From NCBI RefSeq assembly GCF_038592905.1, contig NZ_CP151943.1, positions 62,001 to 126,000 on the forward strand: 64,000 bases of DNA, in the 5' to 3' direction. This DNA comes from Neobacillus sp. FSL H8-0543. GTDB lineage: Bacteria > Bacillota > Bacilli > Bacillales > Cytobacillaceae. Below, one piece after another: positions 1 through 7,794 of the stretch. Positions within the stretch are counted from its first letter, which is position 1. Every line of letters starts with the position of its first letter. Position numbers and translations under genes: made by a program. Under the pieces are notes generated by a model. The model had not been told where the DNA came from, ran no database searches, and saw nothing but the letters and a program-made list of their open reading frames with translations.

Positions 1-34
1 CTTTGTTTTCTCCAATTACCTATAATGGATGGAA

Positions 35-583
35 CTAGTTGTCATTAAATCTCCCCATCAATATAGTATTATAGTATATCCCGTCAGAGAGAATTTTGTC
101 CCTTTTTAATATTCCTTCCACCTCAAAACCAAATTTTTTATACAATTCTATAGCTATATTATTGGTTTCAAGAACATTCAGTGTTATTTTTCCAATACCA
201 TTTGAGTCCGCCCAATGAATAGATTCTTTTAGAAGATTCTTTCCGATTCCATATCCCCAATATTCTTGTAAGACACAGACTCCAAACTCTACTTTATGTG
301 ATGTTCTTTTCAATTTGTTCCCTTCACATCTTGAAAAACCTACAATTCTTTCATTCACTTGGGCAACTAAAAATAGATTTTTACTACTTTCAGTATCCAC
401 TTTAATGATCTGTTTAAAGCCTGATTCATCTATGTAGTTCTCGCCTTTTACTCTATCTAAGTTTTCTGTTTCACCATCAATCTGCAATCTTAAATCAGAC
501 AAGTTTTTCGCATCTTTCTCAGTTGCAGACCTCACAATATAACGGAAATCATTAATAATAAATTCCTTTTGGTTAACTCTCAA
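35..583 (-). CDS. GNAT family N-acetyltransferase
   Basis: A 182-residue protein of the GCN5-related acetyltransferase fold. The acetyl-CoA pyrophosphate loop is visible as YWGYGIGKNLL around residue 110, followed by the usual helix and the C-terminal LNVLETNNIAIELYKKFGF strand-helix motif. It would transfer an acetyl group from acetyl-CoA to an amine; the substrate cannot be read from the sequence. The start is a TTG preceded by a GGGAGGG ribosome binding site. It stands alone, convergent with whatever lies left of the window, and ends 34 bases inside the edge. Family call is firm; specific function unknown. Confidence 0.85.
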   Translation of the reverse strand: MRVNQKEFIINDFRYIVRSATEKDAKNLSDLRLQIDGETENLDRVKGENYIDESGFKQIIKVDTESSKNLFLVAQVNERIVGFSRCEGNKLKRTSHKVEFGVCVLQEYWGYGIGKNLLKESIHWADSNGIGKITLNVLETNNIAIELYKKFGFEVEGILKRDKILSDGIYYNTILMGRFNDN

Positions 584-943
584 TCCAATTCCCTCCCATT
601 AACCACTATTAAAACCAGATTATTCCGTCTATAATTATTATACAAGAATTCATATGTTGGGAGTAACATTTATTAAAACTAATTATCTCCCTTTTTTGTT
701 ACTATATATTGAAGCTTGAGAAATATCTTCCCTTTCTTCATGAATCTTATAGACAGTAATCGAAGGGAAATTACTAAAAGTTCTAACCATGGAGCTTCTA
801 TGATGACCGTAACCAAAGGATATTCCAATTAACGGTCAACATGGATACGTTATGATGAACGTAGACAACACAACTTTAGCTATAAACGTTATAATAGAAT
901 CAATAATTTAATTATAACCAACTAGTAGAAGGGAGAGCCAATT
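584..943. other. Intergenic region with an imperfect direct repeat
   Basis: This 360-base spacer separates divergent genes and must hold both promoters. No open frame with a ribosome binding site was found. Two 32-base segments, 785-816 and 837-868, share roughly two thirds of their bases, both centred on TATGATGA(C/A)CGTA. The repeat is weak and could be chance or an operator pair for the ABC ATPase gene downstream. Confidence 0.35.
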
Positions 944-1735
944 ATGGTTCTGCATTTAGAAAATGTTTCAATGAGACGAGGAGAAACTTGGATATTAAAG
1001 GATATTAATTGGAAGATTGAAAAAGGGCAAAATTGGATCTTATTTGGACTAAACGGTGCTGGCAAAACCTCTCTTTTAAACTTGCTAAATGCATACACTT
1101 TTCCGACAAACGGGAAAGTAAGCGTTTTAGGAATGGAATTTGGAAAGACCTATCTTGCGGAACGGCTTCGAAAGCAAATTGGGTTTGTTTCCTCCGCTAT
1201 TCAGGAAAAATTCCGCCCAGATGACAATGCCTTTGAAGTGGTATTAAGCGGTGCGTTCGCTTCCATCGGTCTTTATGAAACACCTACAGATGAAATAAGA
1301 CAAAAGGCAATTACCTTACTTGAGAATCTTGGGTGTATCGAGTATGCCAATCGGAATTATGAAACACTATCCCATGGGGAAAAGCAACGGGTTCTGATTG
1401 CCCGTGCATTAATGGCGGATCCGGCGTTACTAATTCTCGATGAACCAACAAATGGATTAGATTTTATTGCAAGAGAGCAATTGTTGGAATCAATCGAGGA
1501 TATTATGAAAACTCCGGACGCTCCTGCCATAATCTATGTAACTCACCATGTAGAAGAAATTTTACCACTATTCAACAAAACATTATTGCTTAAAGCTGGG
1601 CAAGTTTTTGCTTCTGGGGACACAAGCGAGATGATTTCCAGTGAACAGCTTTCCCGTTTTTTTGAACTTCCAGTTAGTGTCATTTGGAACAACAATCGCC
1701 CATTGCTATCTAAAGTACAAATGGTAGAAAAATAA
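944..1735 (+). CDS. ylmA: ABC transporter ATP-binding protein, YlmA-like
   Basis: A 263-residue ATPase with Walker A (GLNGAGKTS, about residue 35-43), signature LSHGEKQRV (about 142-150) and Walker B LLILDEPTNGLD (about 163-174), then the H-loop TH. The overall look matches the YlmA/ModF-like subfamily of Bacillus, which lacks a cognate permease gene nearby. No membrane or binding protein gene adjoins it, so its partner is unknown. Start supported by GAAGGGAG 8-9 bases upstream. The gene is monocistronic, and the following gene is convergent 53 bases away. The cargo cannot be inferred. Confidence 0.8.
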   Translation: MVLHLENVSMRRGETWILKDINWKIEKGQNWILFGLNGAGKTSLLNLLNAYTFPTNGKVSVLGMEFGKTYLAERLRKQIGFVSSAIQEKFRPDDNAFEVVLSGAFASIGLYETPTDEIRQKAITLLENLGCIEYANRNYETLSHGEKQRVLIARALMADPALLILDEPTNGLDFIAREQLLESIEDIMKTPDAPAIIYVTHHVEEILPLFNKTLLLKAGQVFASGDTSEMISSEQLSRFFELPVSVIWNNNRPLLSKVQMVEK

Positions 1736-1787
1736 ATTAATAGGGGAATATTTTTCTATATCACAAGAACATTCCCCTTGCTACCCT

Positions 1788-2843
1788 TCACTCTTTCCCG
1801 ATAATTTCTTTCACCAATTCACGATTACGCTTTTTGAAGATTTCGTTATGTGAAGAGACCATTGCGAATTTATTGGCATCAGGCTGGACGAACTGCTTTG
1901 CTTTATTCACGGCATTTGCGGCATCTTGAAAGGCCCCGGCAATTAAATTGACTTTCCCCTCGTAGGTTAAAATATCTCCTGCTGCATATATTCCCTCAAT
2001 CGATGATTCACTTGTTGAATTTCCTTCTATATAAAAATCATTGACCATCTTAATATCCAAGGTACTATTTTTTAGCAGACTTGTATCTTGCTCATATCCA
2101 TGGTTAATAATGACATCATCAATGTCTAAATATGTAATCTCGCCTGAAACTCGATCAGTTAGTTCAACCTGTTCGATGCTATCTTGACTTTCACTTGCGA
2201 GTAGTTTCGTTATCGATGTTTGTGGAAGACAAATAACAGAACTGTTTAGCAATTGAGATACCTGCGCTTCATGACCTGCTAGCGATTCTTTTCTAAAAGT
2301 AATAAAGATTTTTTTAGCAATTGACTCTAATTCATTTGCCCAATCAATCGCTGTATTTCCCCCACCAGAAATGATCAAGGTTTTATCTTTAAAATAGCTT
2401 AATGATTGTACCGTATAATGAATATTCGATACTTTAGAACGTTCCGCACCTTCCACTTCAAGTTTCTTAGATTGTAAGATTCCACTCCCTACAGCTACAA
2501 TCACTGTTTTAGAATAATGTTTTTGACCTGATGCTGCTTGCAACACAAATATCCCCTCTTCATTGCGTGAGATGGTTTCAATTTTTTCATTCAAAACAAC
2601 CTCCGGATGAAACGTTAATCCCTGCTTCACAAGCTTCTCAATCAATTTTGCACCAGTGATAGGTGTAAGCCCGCCAACATCCCAAATCATTTTTTCAGGA
2701 TAGACATGTATTTTACCGCCTAATTTCGGTTGAAATTCAATAATTTTTGTTTTCATTTCCCGGAGTCCACTATAAAAAGTTGAATATAGACCCGCTGGTC
2801 CCCCGCCAATCACCGTCACATCAAATAATGCCTCGTGCTCCAT
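1788..2843 (-). CDS. Ferredoxin--NADP(+) reductase (YumC/YcgT type)
   Basis: A 351-residue flavoprotein of the thioredoxin-reductase-like FNR2 family. FAD site GGGPAGLYSTF lies at about residue 13-23, the NADPH-binding GGGNTAIDWAN at about 160-170 and the second FAD motif GIYAAGDI near 285. There is no CxxC, which rules out a thioredoxin reductase. It would pass electrons from NADPH to ferredoxin or flavodoxin. It is divergent from a siderophore importer and has its own Fur-box-like site 31 bases upstream of the start codon. Bacillus subtilis YcgT, a close relative, is known to be under Fur. I infer a role in cytosolic release of siderophore-bound iron, but that is context only. Confidence 0.88.
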   Translation of the reverse strand: MEHEALFDVTVIGGGPAGLYSTFYSGLREMKTKIIEFQPKLGGKIHVYPEKMIWDVGGLTPITGAKLIEKLVKQGLTFHPEVVLNEKIETISRNEEGIFVLQAASGQKHYSKTVIVAVGSGILQSKKLEVEGAERSKVSNIHYTVQSLSYFKDKTLIISGGGNTAIDWANELESIAKKIFITFRKESLAGHEAQVSQLLNSSVICLPQTSITKLLASESQDSIEQVELTDRVSGEITYLDIDDVIINHGYEQDTSLLKNSTLDIKMVNDFYIEGNSTSESSIEGIYAAGDILTYEGKVNLIAGAFQDAANAVNKAKQFVQPDANKFAMVSSHNEIFKKRNRELVKEIIGKE

Positions 2844-2873
2844 TTAGCGCCAACTCCTATATCTAATTGTAAT

Positions 2874-2888
2874 TGATTATCATTATCA
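2874..2888 (-). promoter_or_regulatory. Fur box upstream of the FNR gene
   Basis: The sequence TGATTATCATTATCA matches the Bacillus 7-1-7 Fur consensus TGATAATNATTATCA at 14 of 15 positions. It sits 31 bases upstream of the FNR start, where it would overlap the promoter. Repression by Fe-loaded Fur is inferred. Confidence 0.85.
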
Positions 2889-3098
2889 ATAAGATTAATT
2901 GATTTAAATCAATTTTTCAACAAGTAATTTTTCGAAAAATTCTGAGGCACACAAAAATCTTTAAATTGTGAAGGTTTTTTGGCAGAAAATCATTAAGCTA
3001 ATCCTTTAAGATTCGTGAACTATTCTAAAACTCCCTTTTGTATGATTTATTTATTTTCTATATTCTAGTTGACTTTTAAAATGGTGGCATTTATATTT

Positions 3099-3139
3099 GA
3101 ACACAGATTGATACTGATAATCATTATCAATCTGTGTTC
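3099..3139 (+). promoter_or_regulatory. Fur box nested in a 41-bp palindrome, siderophore operon
   Basis: A perfect 7-1-7 Fur box, TGATAATCATTATCA, lies at 3115-3129. It is embedded in a larger perfect inverted repeat: the arm 3099-3112 (GAACACAGATTGAT) is repeated in reverse complement at 3126-3139, with a 13-base centre. The right arm ends 23 bases before the ATPase start codon, so the element lies in the 5' leader or promoter. It could extend the Fur operator, bind a second factor, or fold in RNA. Confidence 0.9.
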
Positions 3140-3162
3140 GAAAAATAAAGGAGGTCCCCCCT

Positions 3163-4008
3163 ATGGTTCGCCTATATACAGATGGTTTAAGTATTGGGTA
3201 TGGTGAACGCTTAATACTCAAAAATCTCAGTGTTGATATTCCTGATAAAAAAATCACCACCATCATTGGGCCTAATGGCTGCGGTAAATCAACCTTGCTA
3301 AAGGCCATTACTCGTATCATCTCCCATCAATCAGGGACAGTCCTTTTAGACGGAAAGGATATTTCAAAAGAAAGTACAAAGATTCTTGCGAAAAAAATGG
3401 CTATCCTTCCGCAGACACCAGAAAGTGCTAGTGGATTAACGGTTGGGGAGCTTGTTTCCTATGGCCGCTTCCCTTATCAAAAAGGATTCGGCCGCTTAAC
3501 AAAAAAAGATTTTGAAGTGATTGACTGGGCACTTGAGGTCACTGGAACAATGGAATTTAAGTATCGCACTGTCGATTCATTATCAGGCGGACAGCGCCAA
3601 CGCGTCTGGATTGCGATGTCCCTATCTCAAGAAACGGAAATTATCTTTCTGGATGAACCGACTACCTACTTAGATATGGCCCATCAACTTGAAGTTTTAG
3701 AGCTTTTACAAAAATTAAATGGTGAACAGGAACGAACAATTGTCATGGTCCTCCATGATTTAAATCAAGCTGCCCGGTTTGCAGACTATATCATTGCCTT
3801 AAAGGATGGTGAAATCGTCAAAGCTGGATTGTGTGAAGAAGTTATCACCCATCACGTTCTGAAAGAGGTATTCCACATTGATGCCGAAATAGGACGGGAT
3901 CCGCGAACAATGAAACCCATATGTATTACCTATAATCTATTAAAAGGAGAATCAACCAATGAAAAAAATACTGTTGCCCTTTATTCTGCTGTTAGTGTTA
4001 ATTATTAG
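3163..4008 (+). CDS. Iron-siderophore ABC transporter ATP-binding protein
   Basis: A 281-residue ATPase of the FecE/FhuC/YusV family. Walker A GPNGCGKST lies at about residue 38-46, signature LSGGQRQRV near 142-150 and Walker B IIFLDEPTTYLD near 161-172. It energises import of a ferric siderophore through the two FecCD permeases encoded just downstream. GGAGG precedes the ATG by 8 bases. It is first in a four-gene operon under a Fur box. Oddity: its reading frame runs 50 bases into the lipoprotein gene, so the last 17 or so residues are encoded by bases that also encode the next signal peptide. Relatives usually end near that point, which suggests a lost stop codon. The siderophore is not identifiable from the sequence. 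Confidence 0.92.
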   Translation: MVRLYTDGLSIGYGERLILKNLSVDIPDKKITTIIGPNGCGKSTLLKAITRIISHQSGTVLLDGKDISKESTKILAKKMAILPQTPESASGLTVGELVSYGRFPYQKGFGRLTKKDFEVIDWALEVTGTMEFKYRTVDSLSGGQRQRVWIAMSLSQETEIIFLDEPTTYLDMAHQLEVLELLQKLNGEQERTIVMVLHDLNQAARFADYIIALKDGEIVKAGLCEEVITHHVLKEVFHIDAEIGRDPRTMKPICITYNLLKGESTNEKNTVALYSAVSVNY

Positions 4009-4882
4009 TGCTTGTACAAATGAGGCATCAACAAAAGAGGATAAACCTGCTCCTGATAAAAATGAACCGGAAACGATTACATATAAATCAGAAACTGGTC
4101 CAATTGAGGTACCAGCCAACCCGAAACGAGTTATTTTGCTCTCTGGATTTACTGGTAATGTCATAGATTTAGGAGTAAATATTGTTGGTGTTGATGTATG
4201 GTCTAAAAACAATCCAACCTTCGAAACAGAATTAAAAGAGGTTGAAGAGGTTTCTGATGAGAACTTAGAAAAAATTATTGAATTAGAACCAGATTTAATC
4301 ATTGGATTATCCAATATTAAAAACATTGATAAGTTAAGTGAAATAGCCCCAACGGTTACTTACACATGGGGAAAAGTTGATTATTTAACTCAACACTTAG
4401 AAATTGGGAAACTATTAAATAAAGAAAAGGAAGCACAAGCCTGGGTTGAAGACTTCAAGAAGCAGGCAACTGCTGTTGGAAATGAAATTCGTGCAAAAAT
4501 CGGCGAAGATGCAACCGTTTCAGTAATTGAAAGTTATGGTAAGGATCTTTATGTTTTCGGCGATAACTGGGCCCGTGGAACCGAAATCTTGTATCAAGCA
4601 ATGAAACTGAAAATGCCTGAAAAAGTAAAAGAAGTGGCTTTATCGACAGGGTATTATACTTTATCTGCAGAAGTACTGCCAGAGTATGCTGGAGATTATA
4701 TTGTCTTGAGTAAATACTCCGATGCGGATACTTCCTTCCAAGAAACCGAAACATATAAGAATATTCCTGCAGTTAAAAACAAACATGTTTTTGAATTTAA
4801 TGGGAATGGTTCTTCGTTCAGTGACCCTGTCACACTTGAAAAACAACTTAAATTCTTTAAAGAATCATTTCTAGGAAACTAA
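3959..4882 (+). CDS. Iron-siderophore ABC transporter substrate-binding lipoprotein
   Basis: A 307-residue periplasmic-binding-protein-type III (FhuD/FeuA/YfiY-like) lipoprotein. The lipobox LIISAC places the acylated cysteine near residue 19. The body shows the family opening NPKRVILLSG and the central EPDLIIGL. It captures a ferric siderophore at the outer face of the membrane. The start is fixed by AAAGGAG 10 bases upstream even though it lies inside the ATPase frame. It is second gene of the Fur-controlled operon. The ligand class cannot be told from the sequence alone. Confidence 0.9.
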   Translation: MKKILLPFILLLVLIISACTNEASTKEDKPAPDKNEPETITYKSETGPIEVPANPKRVILLSGFTGNVIDLGVNIVGVDVWSKNNPTFETELKEVEEVSDENLEKIIELEPDLIIGLSNIKNIDKLSEIAPTVTYTWGKVDYLTQHLEIGKLLNKEKEAQAWVEDFKKQATAVGNEIRAKIGEDATVSVIESYGKDLYVFGDNWARGTEILYQAMKLKMPEKVKEVALSTGYYTLSAEVLPEYAGDYIVLSKYSDADTSFQETETYKNIPAVKNKHVFEFNGNGSSFSDPVTLEKQLKFFKESFLGN

Positions 4883-4899
4883 AAATCAAGGGGAATTCT

Positions 4900-4920
4900 A
4901 TGAAAGAAAAGATGAGATGA
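4900..4920 (+). other. Six-codon mini-ORF in frame with the downstream permease
   Basis: The best ribosome binding site in this gap (AAGGGGAATTCT) leads to ATG at 4900, which reads six codons (MKEKMR) and stops at TGA 4918-4920. The permease start at 4930 is in the same frame, nine bases after the stop, and has only a weak purine stretch of its own. Either a nonsense change shortened the permease N-terminus or the mini-ORF couples translation by re-initiation. Confidence 0.5.
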
Positions 4921-4929
4921 GAGACTGAT

Positions 4930-5940
4930 ATGATGACAGAAAAACAAAAATTTATTCCATTTGGATACAAACTTTTAGCTGGTATTTTTGTATTTGTTGG
5001 TATGTTTGTAATCGCGATGGTTATTGGTGCAGCGAATATCACCTTTCAGGATGTGTGGCTCGCCCTCTTTTCTATTAAAGACGGTGATAAAATTTCCATT
5101 ATCCGAGAAATTCGCTTGCCCCGAGAAATCGCAGCAATTGCAGTAGGAGCAGCATTATCCGTTGCTGGTGCCATTATGCAAGGAATCACAAGGAACCCGC
5201 TTGCTGACCCTGGTTTACTTGGATTAACTGCAGGTGCCAATGCCGCACTGGCAATCACTATTGCTTTCCTTCCTTCAGCAAATTACATCATTATTACGAT
5301 TACCTGCTTTATCGGGGCTGCGGTAGGAACCATGATGGTTTTTGGTATCGGTGCAATAAAAAAAGGTGGCTTTTCTCCCCTTCGTATAATATTAGCAGGA
5401 GCGGCTGTGTCAGCTTTTTTATATGCTATTGCAGAAGGAATTGGAATTTTCTTTAAGATATCAAAGAATGTCTCGATGTGGACGGCAGGCGGAATGATAG
5501 GAACATCCTGGGGACAGCTTCAAATCATTGTTCCATTTATCGTGGTAGGTATTATCATCTCACTTTGCCTCTCCCGTCAGCTCACCATTTTAAGCTTAAA
5601 TGAAGAAGTAGCTGTTGGATTAGGGCAAAAAACAACACAAATTAAGGGGATTCTCTTTATAGTCATTATCCTCCTTGCTGGTGCCTCGGTTGCACTGGTC
5701 GGAAATATGGCATTCATCGGTTTAATGGTTCCCCATGTAGTTAGAGCAATGGTGGGAACTGATTACCGATATATTCTTCCAATGTCGGCAATTTCGGGTG
5801 CCACGTTTATGCTTTTTGCCGATACACTTGGCAGGACGATCAATTCTCCCTTTGAAACACCCGTTGCTGCTCTCTTGGCTACCATAGGGTTACCATTCTT
5901 CCTAGTCATCGTCCGTAAAGGAGGTAAGGCATTCTCATGA
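4930..5940 (+). CDS. FecCD-family ferric-siderophore permease, subunit 1
   Basis: A 336-residue polytopic membrane protein of the BtuC/FecCD family. Recognisable motifs are the helix-turn after RLPREIAAIAVGAAL, the MQGITRNPLADPGLLG loop around residue 75-90, and the EEVAVGLG coupling helix near 225-232 that contacts the ATPase. It forms half of the transmembrane pore for siderophore uptake. It follows the binding-protein gene by 47 bases and overlaps the second permease by four bases (ATGA). Its translation start is unusual, lying behind an in-frame TGA (see the mini-ORF). Confidence 0.92.
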   Translation: MMTEKQKFIPFGYKLLAGIFVFVGMFVIAMVIGAANITFQDVWLALFSIKDGDKISIIREIRLPREIAAIAVGAALSVAGAIMQGITRNPLADPGLLGLTAGANAALAITIAFLPSANYIIITITCFIGAAVGTMMVFGIGAIKKGGFSPLRIILAGAAVSAFLYAIAEGIGIFFKISKNVSMWTAGGMIGTSWGQLQIIVPFIVVGIIISLCLSRQLTILSLNEEVAVGLGQKTTQIKGILFIVIILLAGASVALVGNMAFIGLMVPHVVRAMVGTDYRYILPMSAISGATFMLFADTLGRTINSPFETPVAALLATIGLPFFLVIVRKGGKAFS

Positions 5941-6944
5941 TACACCCATCATTAATAAAAAAACAACGATTAATCTTAGTTAGTATTTTTACCCTTATCC
6001 TCGTAACCATTGTGGTTGGAATGGGAATCGGCTACTCTACAGTATCCTATGACAGACTTATCCCGACAATAATCGGTCAAGGAACATTCAAAGAGGAATT
6101 TGTACTATTCTCGGTTCGTTTACCGCGAATGATCATTACCTTGTTAGCCGGTATGGCCCTTGCGTTATCAGGGTCTATTTTACAGGGAATCACTCGAAAT
6201 GATTTGGCTGACCCTGGTATTATTGGGATCAATGCCGGGGCAGGTGTTGCCGTAACTGTATTCTTTTTGTTTTTCCCGATTGAAGCCGGCACTTTCGTCT
6301 ACATGCTTCCCCTTGCCGCTTTTGCTGGTGCTTTACTTACTGTATTTTTCATCTATCTCTTTTCTTATAAAAAAGATACTGGTTTACAACCCGTTAGATT
6401 AGTATTAATTGGAATTGGATTTTCAATGGCACTTTCGGGAGCAATGATTGTTCTCATTTCCTCAGCAGAACGAGCAAAAGTAGATTTTATTGCGAAGTGG
6501 TTAGCGGGTAATATATGGGGCACGGATTGGCCCTTCATCTGGGCACTTCTTCCTTGGTTAGTAATTTTGATACCTTTCACCTTATATAAAGCTAATCGGT
6601 TAAACCTTCTCGGACTAAGTGAATCTGTGGCAATTGGTGTCGGTGTATCTATTGAGAAAGAACGGATTGTCTTATTGATAGCAGCCGTTGCCCTAGCAGC
6701 TTCCGCAGTTTCGGTTACTGGGCAAATTTCATTTATTGGATTATTGGGTCCCCATATTGCCAAAGCACTAGTGGGACCTAGAAATCAACTATTTATTCCC
6801 GTTGCTATTCTCATTGGAGGGTTTCTATTAGTATTCGCCGACACCATCGGACGTAATATCGTTGAACCAGCAGGCATCCCAGCAGGAATAATGGTTGCAT
6901 TAATCGGTGCTCCCTACTTTATGTATTTACTATTGAAAAAATGA
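5937..6944 (+). CDS. FecCD-family ferric-siderophore permease, subunit 2
   Basis: A 335-residue BtuC/FecCD permease, paralogue of the preceding gene. It carries LQGITRNDLADPGIIG near residue 80-95, a coupling-helix segment SESVAIGVG near 227-235 and the C-terminal PYFMYLLLKK. It pairs with the first permease. The start codon overlaps the upstream stop (ATGA) and has AAAGGAGG 10 bases upstream. It is the last gene of the operon; its stop codon lies inside a repeated palindrome. Confidence 0.92.
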   Translation: MIHPSLIKKQRLILVSIFTLILVTIVVGMGIGYSTVSYDRLIPTIIGQGTFKEEFVLFSVRLPRMIITLLAGMALALSGSILQGITRNDLADPGIIGINAGAGVAVTVFFLFFPIEAGTFVYMLPLAAFAGALLTVFFIYLFSYKKDTGLQPVRLVLIGIGFSMALSGAMIVLISSAERAKVDFIAKWLAGNIWGTDWPFIWALLPWLVILIPFTLYKANRLNLLGLSESVAIGVGVSIEKERIVLLIAAVALAASAVSVTGQISFIGLLGPHIAKALVGPRNQLFIPVAILIGGFLLVFADTIGRNIVEPAGIPAGIMVALIGAPYFMYLLLKK

Positions 6945-6970
6945 CATTTGGTGCCTGTCACCAAATGTCA
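6942..6970. repeat. Palindromic TGGTGCCTGTCACCA repeat, copy 1
   Basis: A perfect 12-bp inverted repeat (TGACATTTGGTG / CACCAAATGTCA) with a CCTGT centre. It starts on the stop codon of the permease. The core GGTGCCTGTCACC occurs twice more in this window, in the other orientation, at 17600 and 45659, always between genes. There is no T-run, so it is not a standard terminator on either strand. Confidence 0.8.
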
Positions 6971-6977
6971 ACTTCTT

Positions 6978-7068
6978 TACTATAGGTGTGTAGATATTTA
7001 CTACAAAATCCTTTGTACTTACTACATAATTACAGTGACTTACGACAAATTTCAGAACCTTTTCTACT
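6978..7068. repeat. 21-bp phased TACTACA array, locus 1
   Basis: The heptamer TACTACA or a near match starts at 6978 (TACTATA), 6999, 7020, 7041 (TACGACA) and, weakly, 7062, so the period is exactly 21 bp. Units share TACTACAAAAT or TACTACATAAT followed by a variable half ending in ACT or CTT. No convincing reading frame runs through it. The same unit recurs at 52326-52450. Two helical turns per unit would place each heptamer on one DNA face. Confidence 0.75.
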
Positions 7069-7155
7069 GGTCCTCATCATTTTGCGAATTCTTTCAATTG
7101 TTTCATGTACTTGCATACCAAATCTTTCTAATAGTTTGCGAGAGACTATCAAATC

Positions 7156-7345
7156 CCTTTCCGGCACAGTTTCTTTCCATGAAACCCTTCTTCATCGACC
7201 CAAATCCCAATCTGGCTCCTTGTTCGGTCGATGAAACACTTCTTCATCGACCCAATTCCATCTCTGGCACCAGTTTCGGTCGATGAAACCCTTCTACCAT
7301 GACCCATTTCCCACTTTGGCACCAGTTTATCGGCCAAGGAACCTC
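7156..7345. repeat. 52-bp tandem repeat, about 3.5 copies
   Basis: Equivalent points (ATGAAAC or a variant) fall at 7179, 7231, 7283 and about 7336, which gives periods of 52, 52 and 53 bp. The consensus includes CGGTCGATGAAACCCTTC, TTCATCGACCCA and TCTGGCACCAGT. The central unit carries a hairpin (GTCGATGAA 7227-7235 pairing with TTCATCGAC 7243-7251). Later copies have lost one arm. Short frames across it read only repeat sequence and lack ribosome binding sites. Confidence 0.8.
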
Positions 7346-7352
7346 TCTTAAA

Positions 7353-7619
7353 TTAATACATTCCTTGGATGGATAGAAAAATACATATTACTGCCATGGA
7401 ATATAAAACAATAGAGGCTAAATGACTTTTTCTCATTTTAAAGCCACAAGTAAGGAAAAAGGCAGCAGCAGCTAATTTTGAAAAACCTTGAAGATAGGTA
7501 TTTTCCGAAAAAAATGAGCTACTAAAAATAATAGAACACAACAAAGTTGATACAATTAATACCTTAAACCACATAGGCTCTTTTAGGAATTGCATTATCA
7601 TAAACTTTATCCAATGCAT
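7353..7619 (-). CDS. Small membrane protein, unknown function
   Basis: An 88-residue protein. The frame opens further upstream, but the start at 7619 (MHWIKF) is chosen because GAAGGGAG lies 7 bases before it. Two or three hydrophobic segments are visible: residues about 17-36, 45-59 and 66-85, separated by a basic loop FKMRKSH. I do not recognise the family. It lies alone between the repeat region and the Cys-rich small protein on the other strand. Likely an integral membrane protein; no role can be assigned. Confidence 0.6.
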   Translation of the reverse strand: MHWIKFMIMQFLKEPMWFKVLIVSTLLCSIIFSSSFFSENTYLQGFSKLAAAAFFLTCGFKMRKSHLASIVLYSMAVICIFLSIQGMY

Positions 7620-7794
7620 AAGATAACTCCCTTCATGAATTATACGATTCAATTTTTTGAAATTGATGATAATTTTATGACATTCTCTCCAAGTTCGTAA
7701 TGTGTCTCATTTTAGACACAGTGAATGAAATATTTCTATGCTATTCTAAATTTATATACTTTAATATATTATGATATTCCTTGGAGGGTTATTT

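Noticed and set aside
785..868. Operator pair upstream of the YlmA-like gene
   Set aside because: The two 32-base segments match at only about two thirds of positions; too weak to claim a binding site.
6984..6994. GGTGTGTAG element near both 21-bp arrays
   Set aside because: The similar GGTGTGTAGG near 52480 is on the opposite strand and at a different distance, so it is probably chance.
6948..7286. Plus and minus frames of 62-112 codons across the repeat region
   Set aside because: They only translate the 21-bp and 52-bp repeats, have no ribosome binding sites and give no sensible protein.
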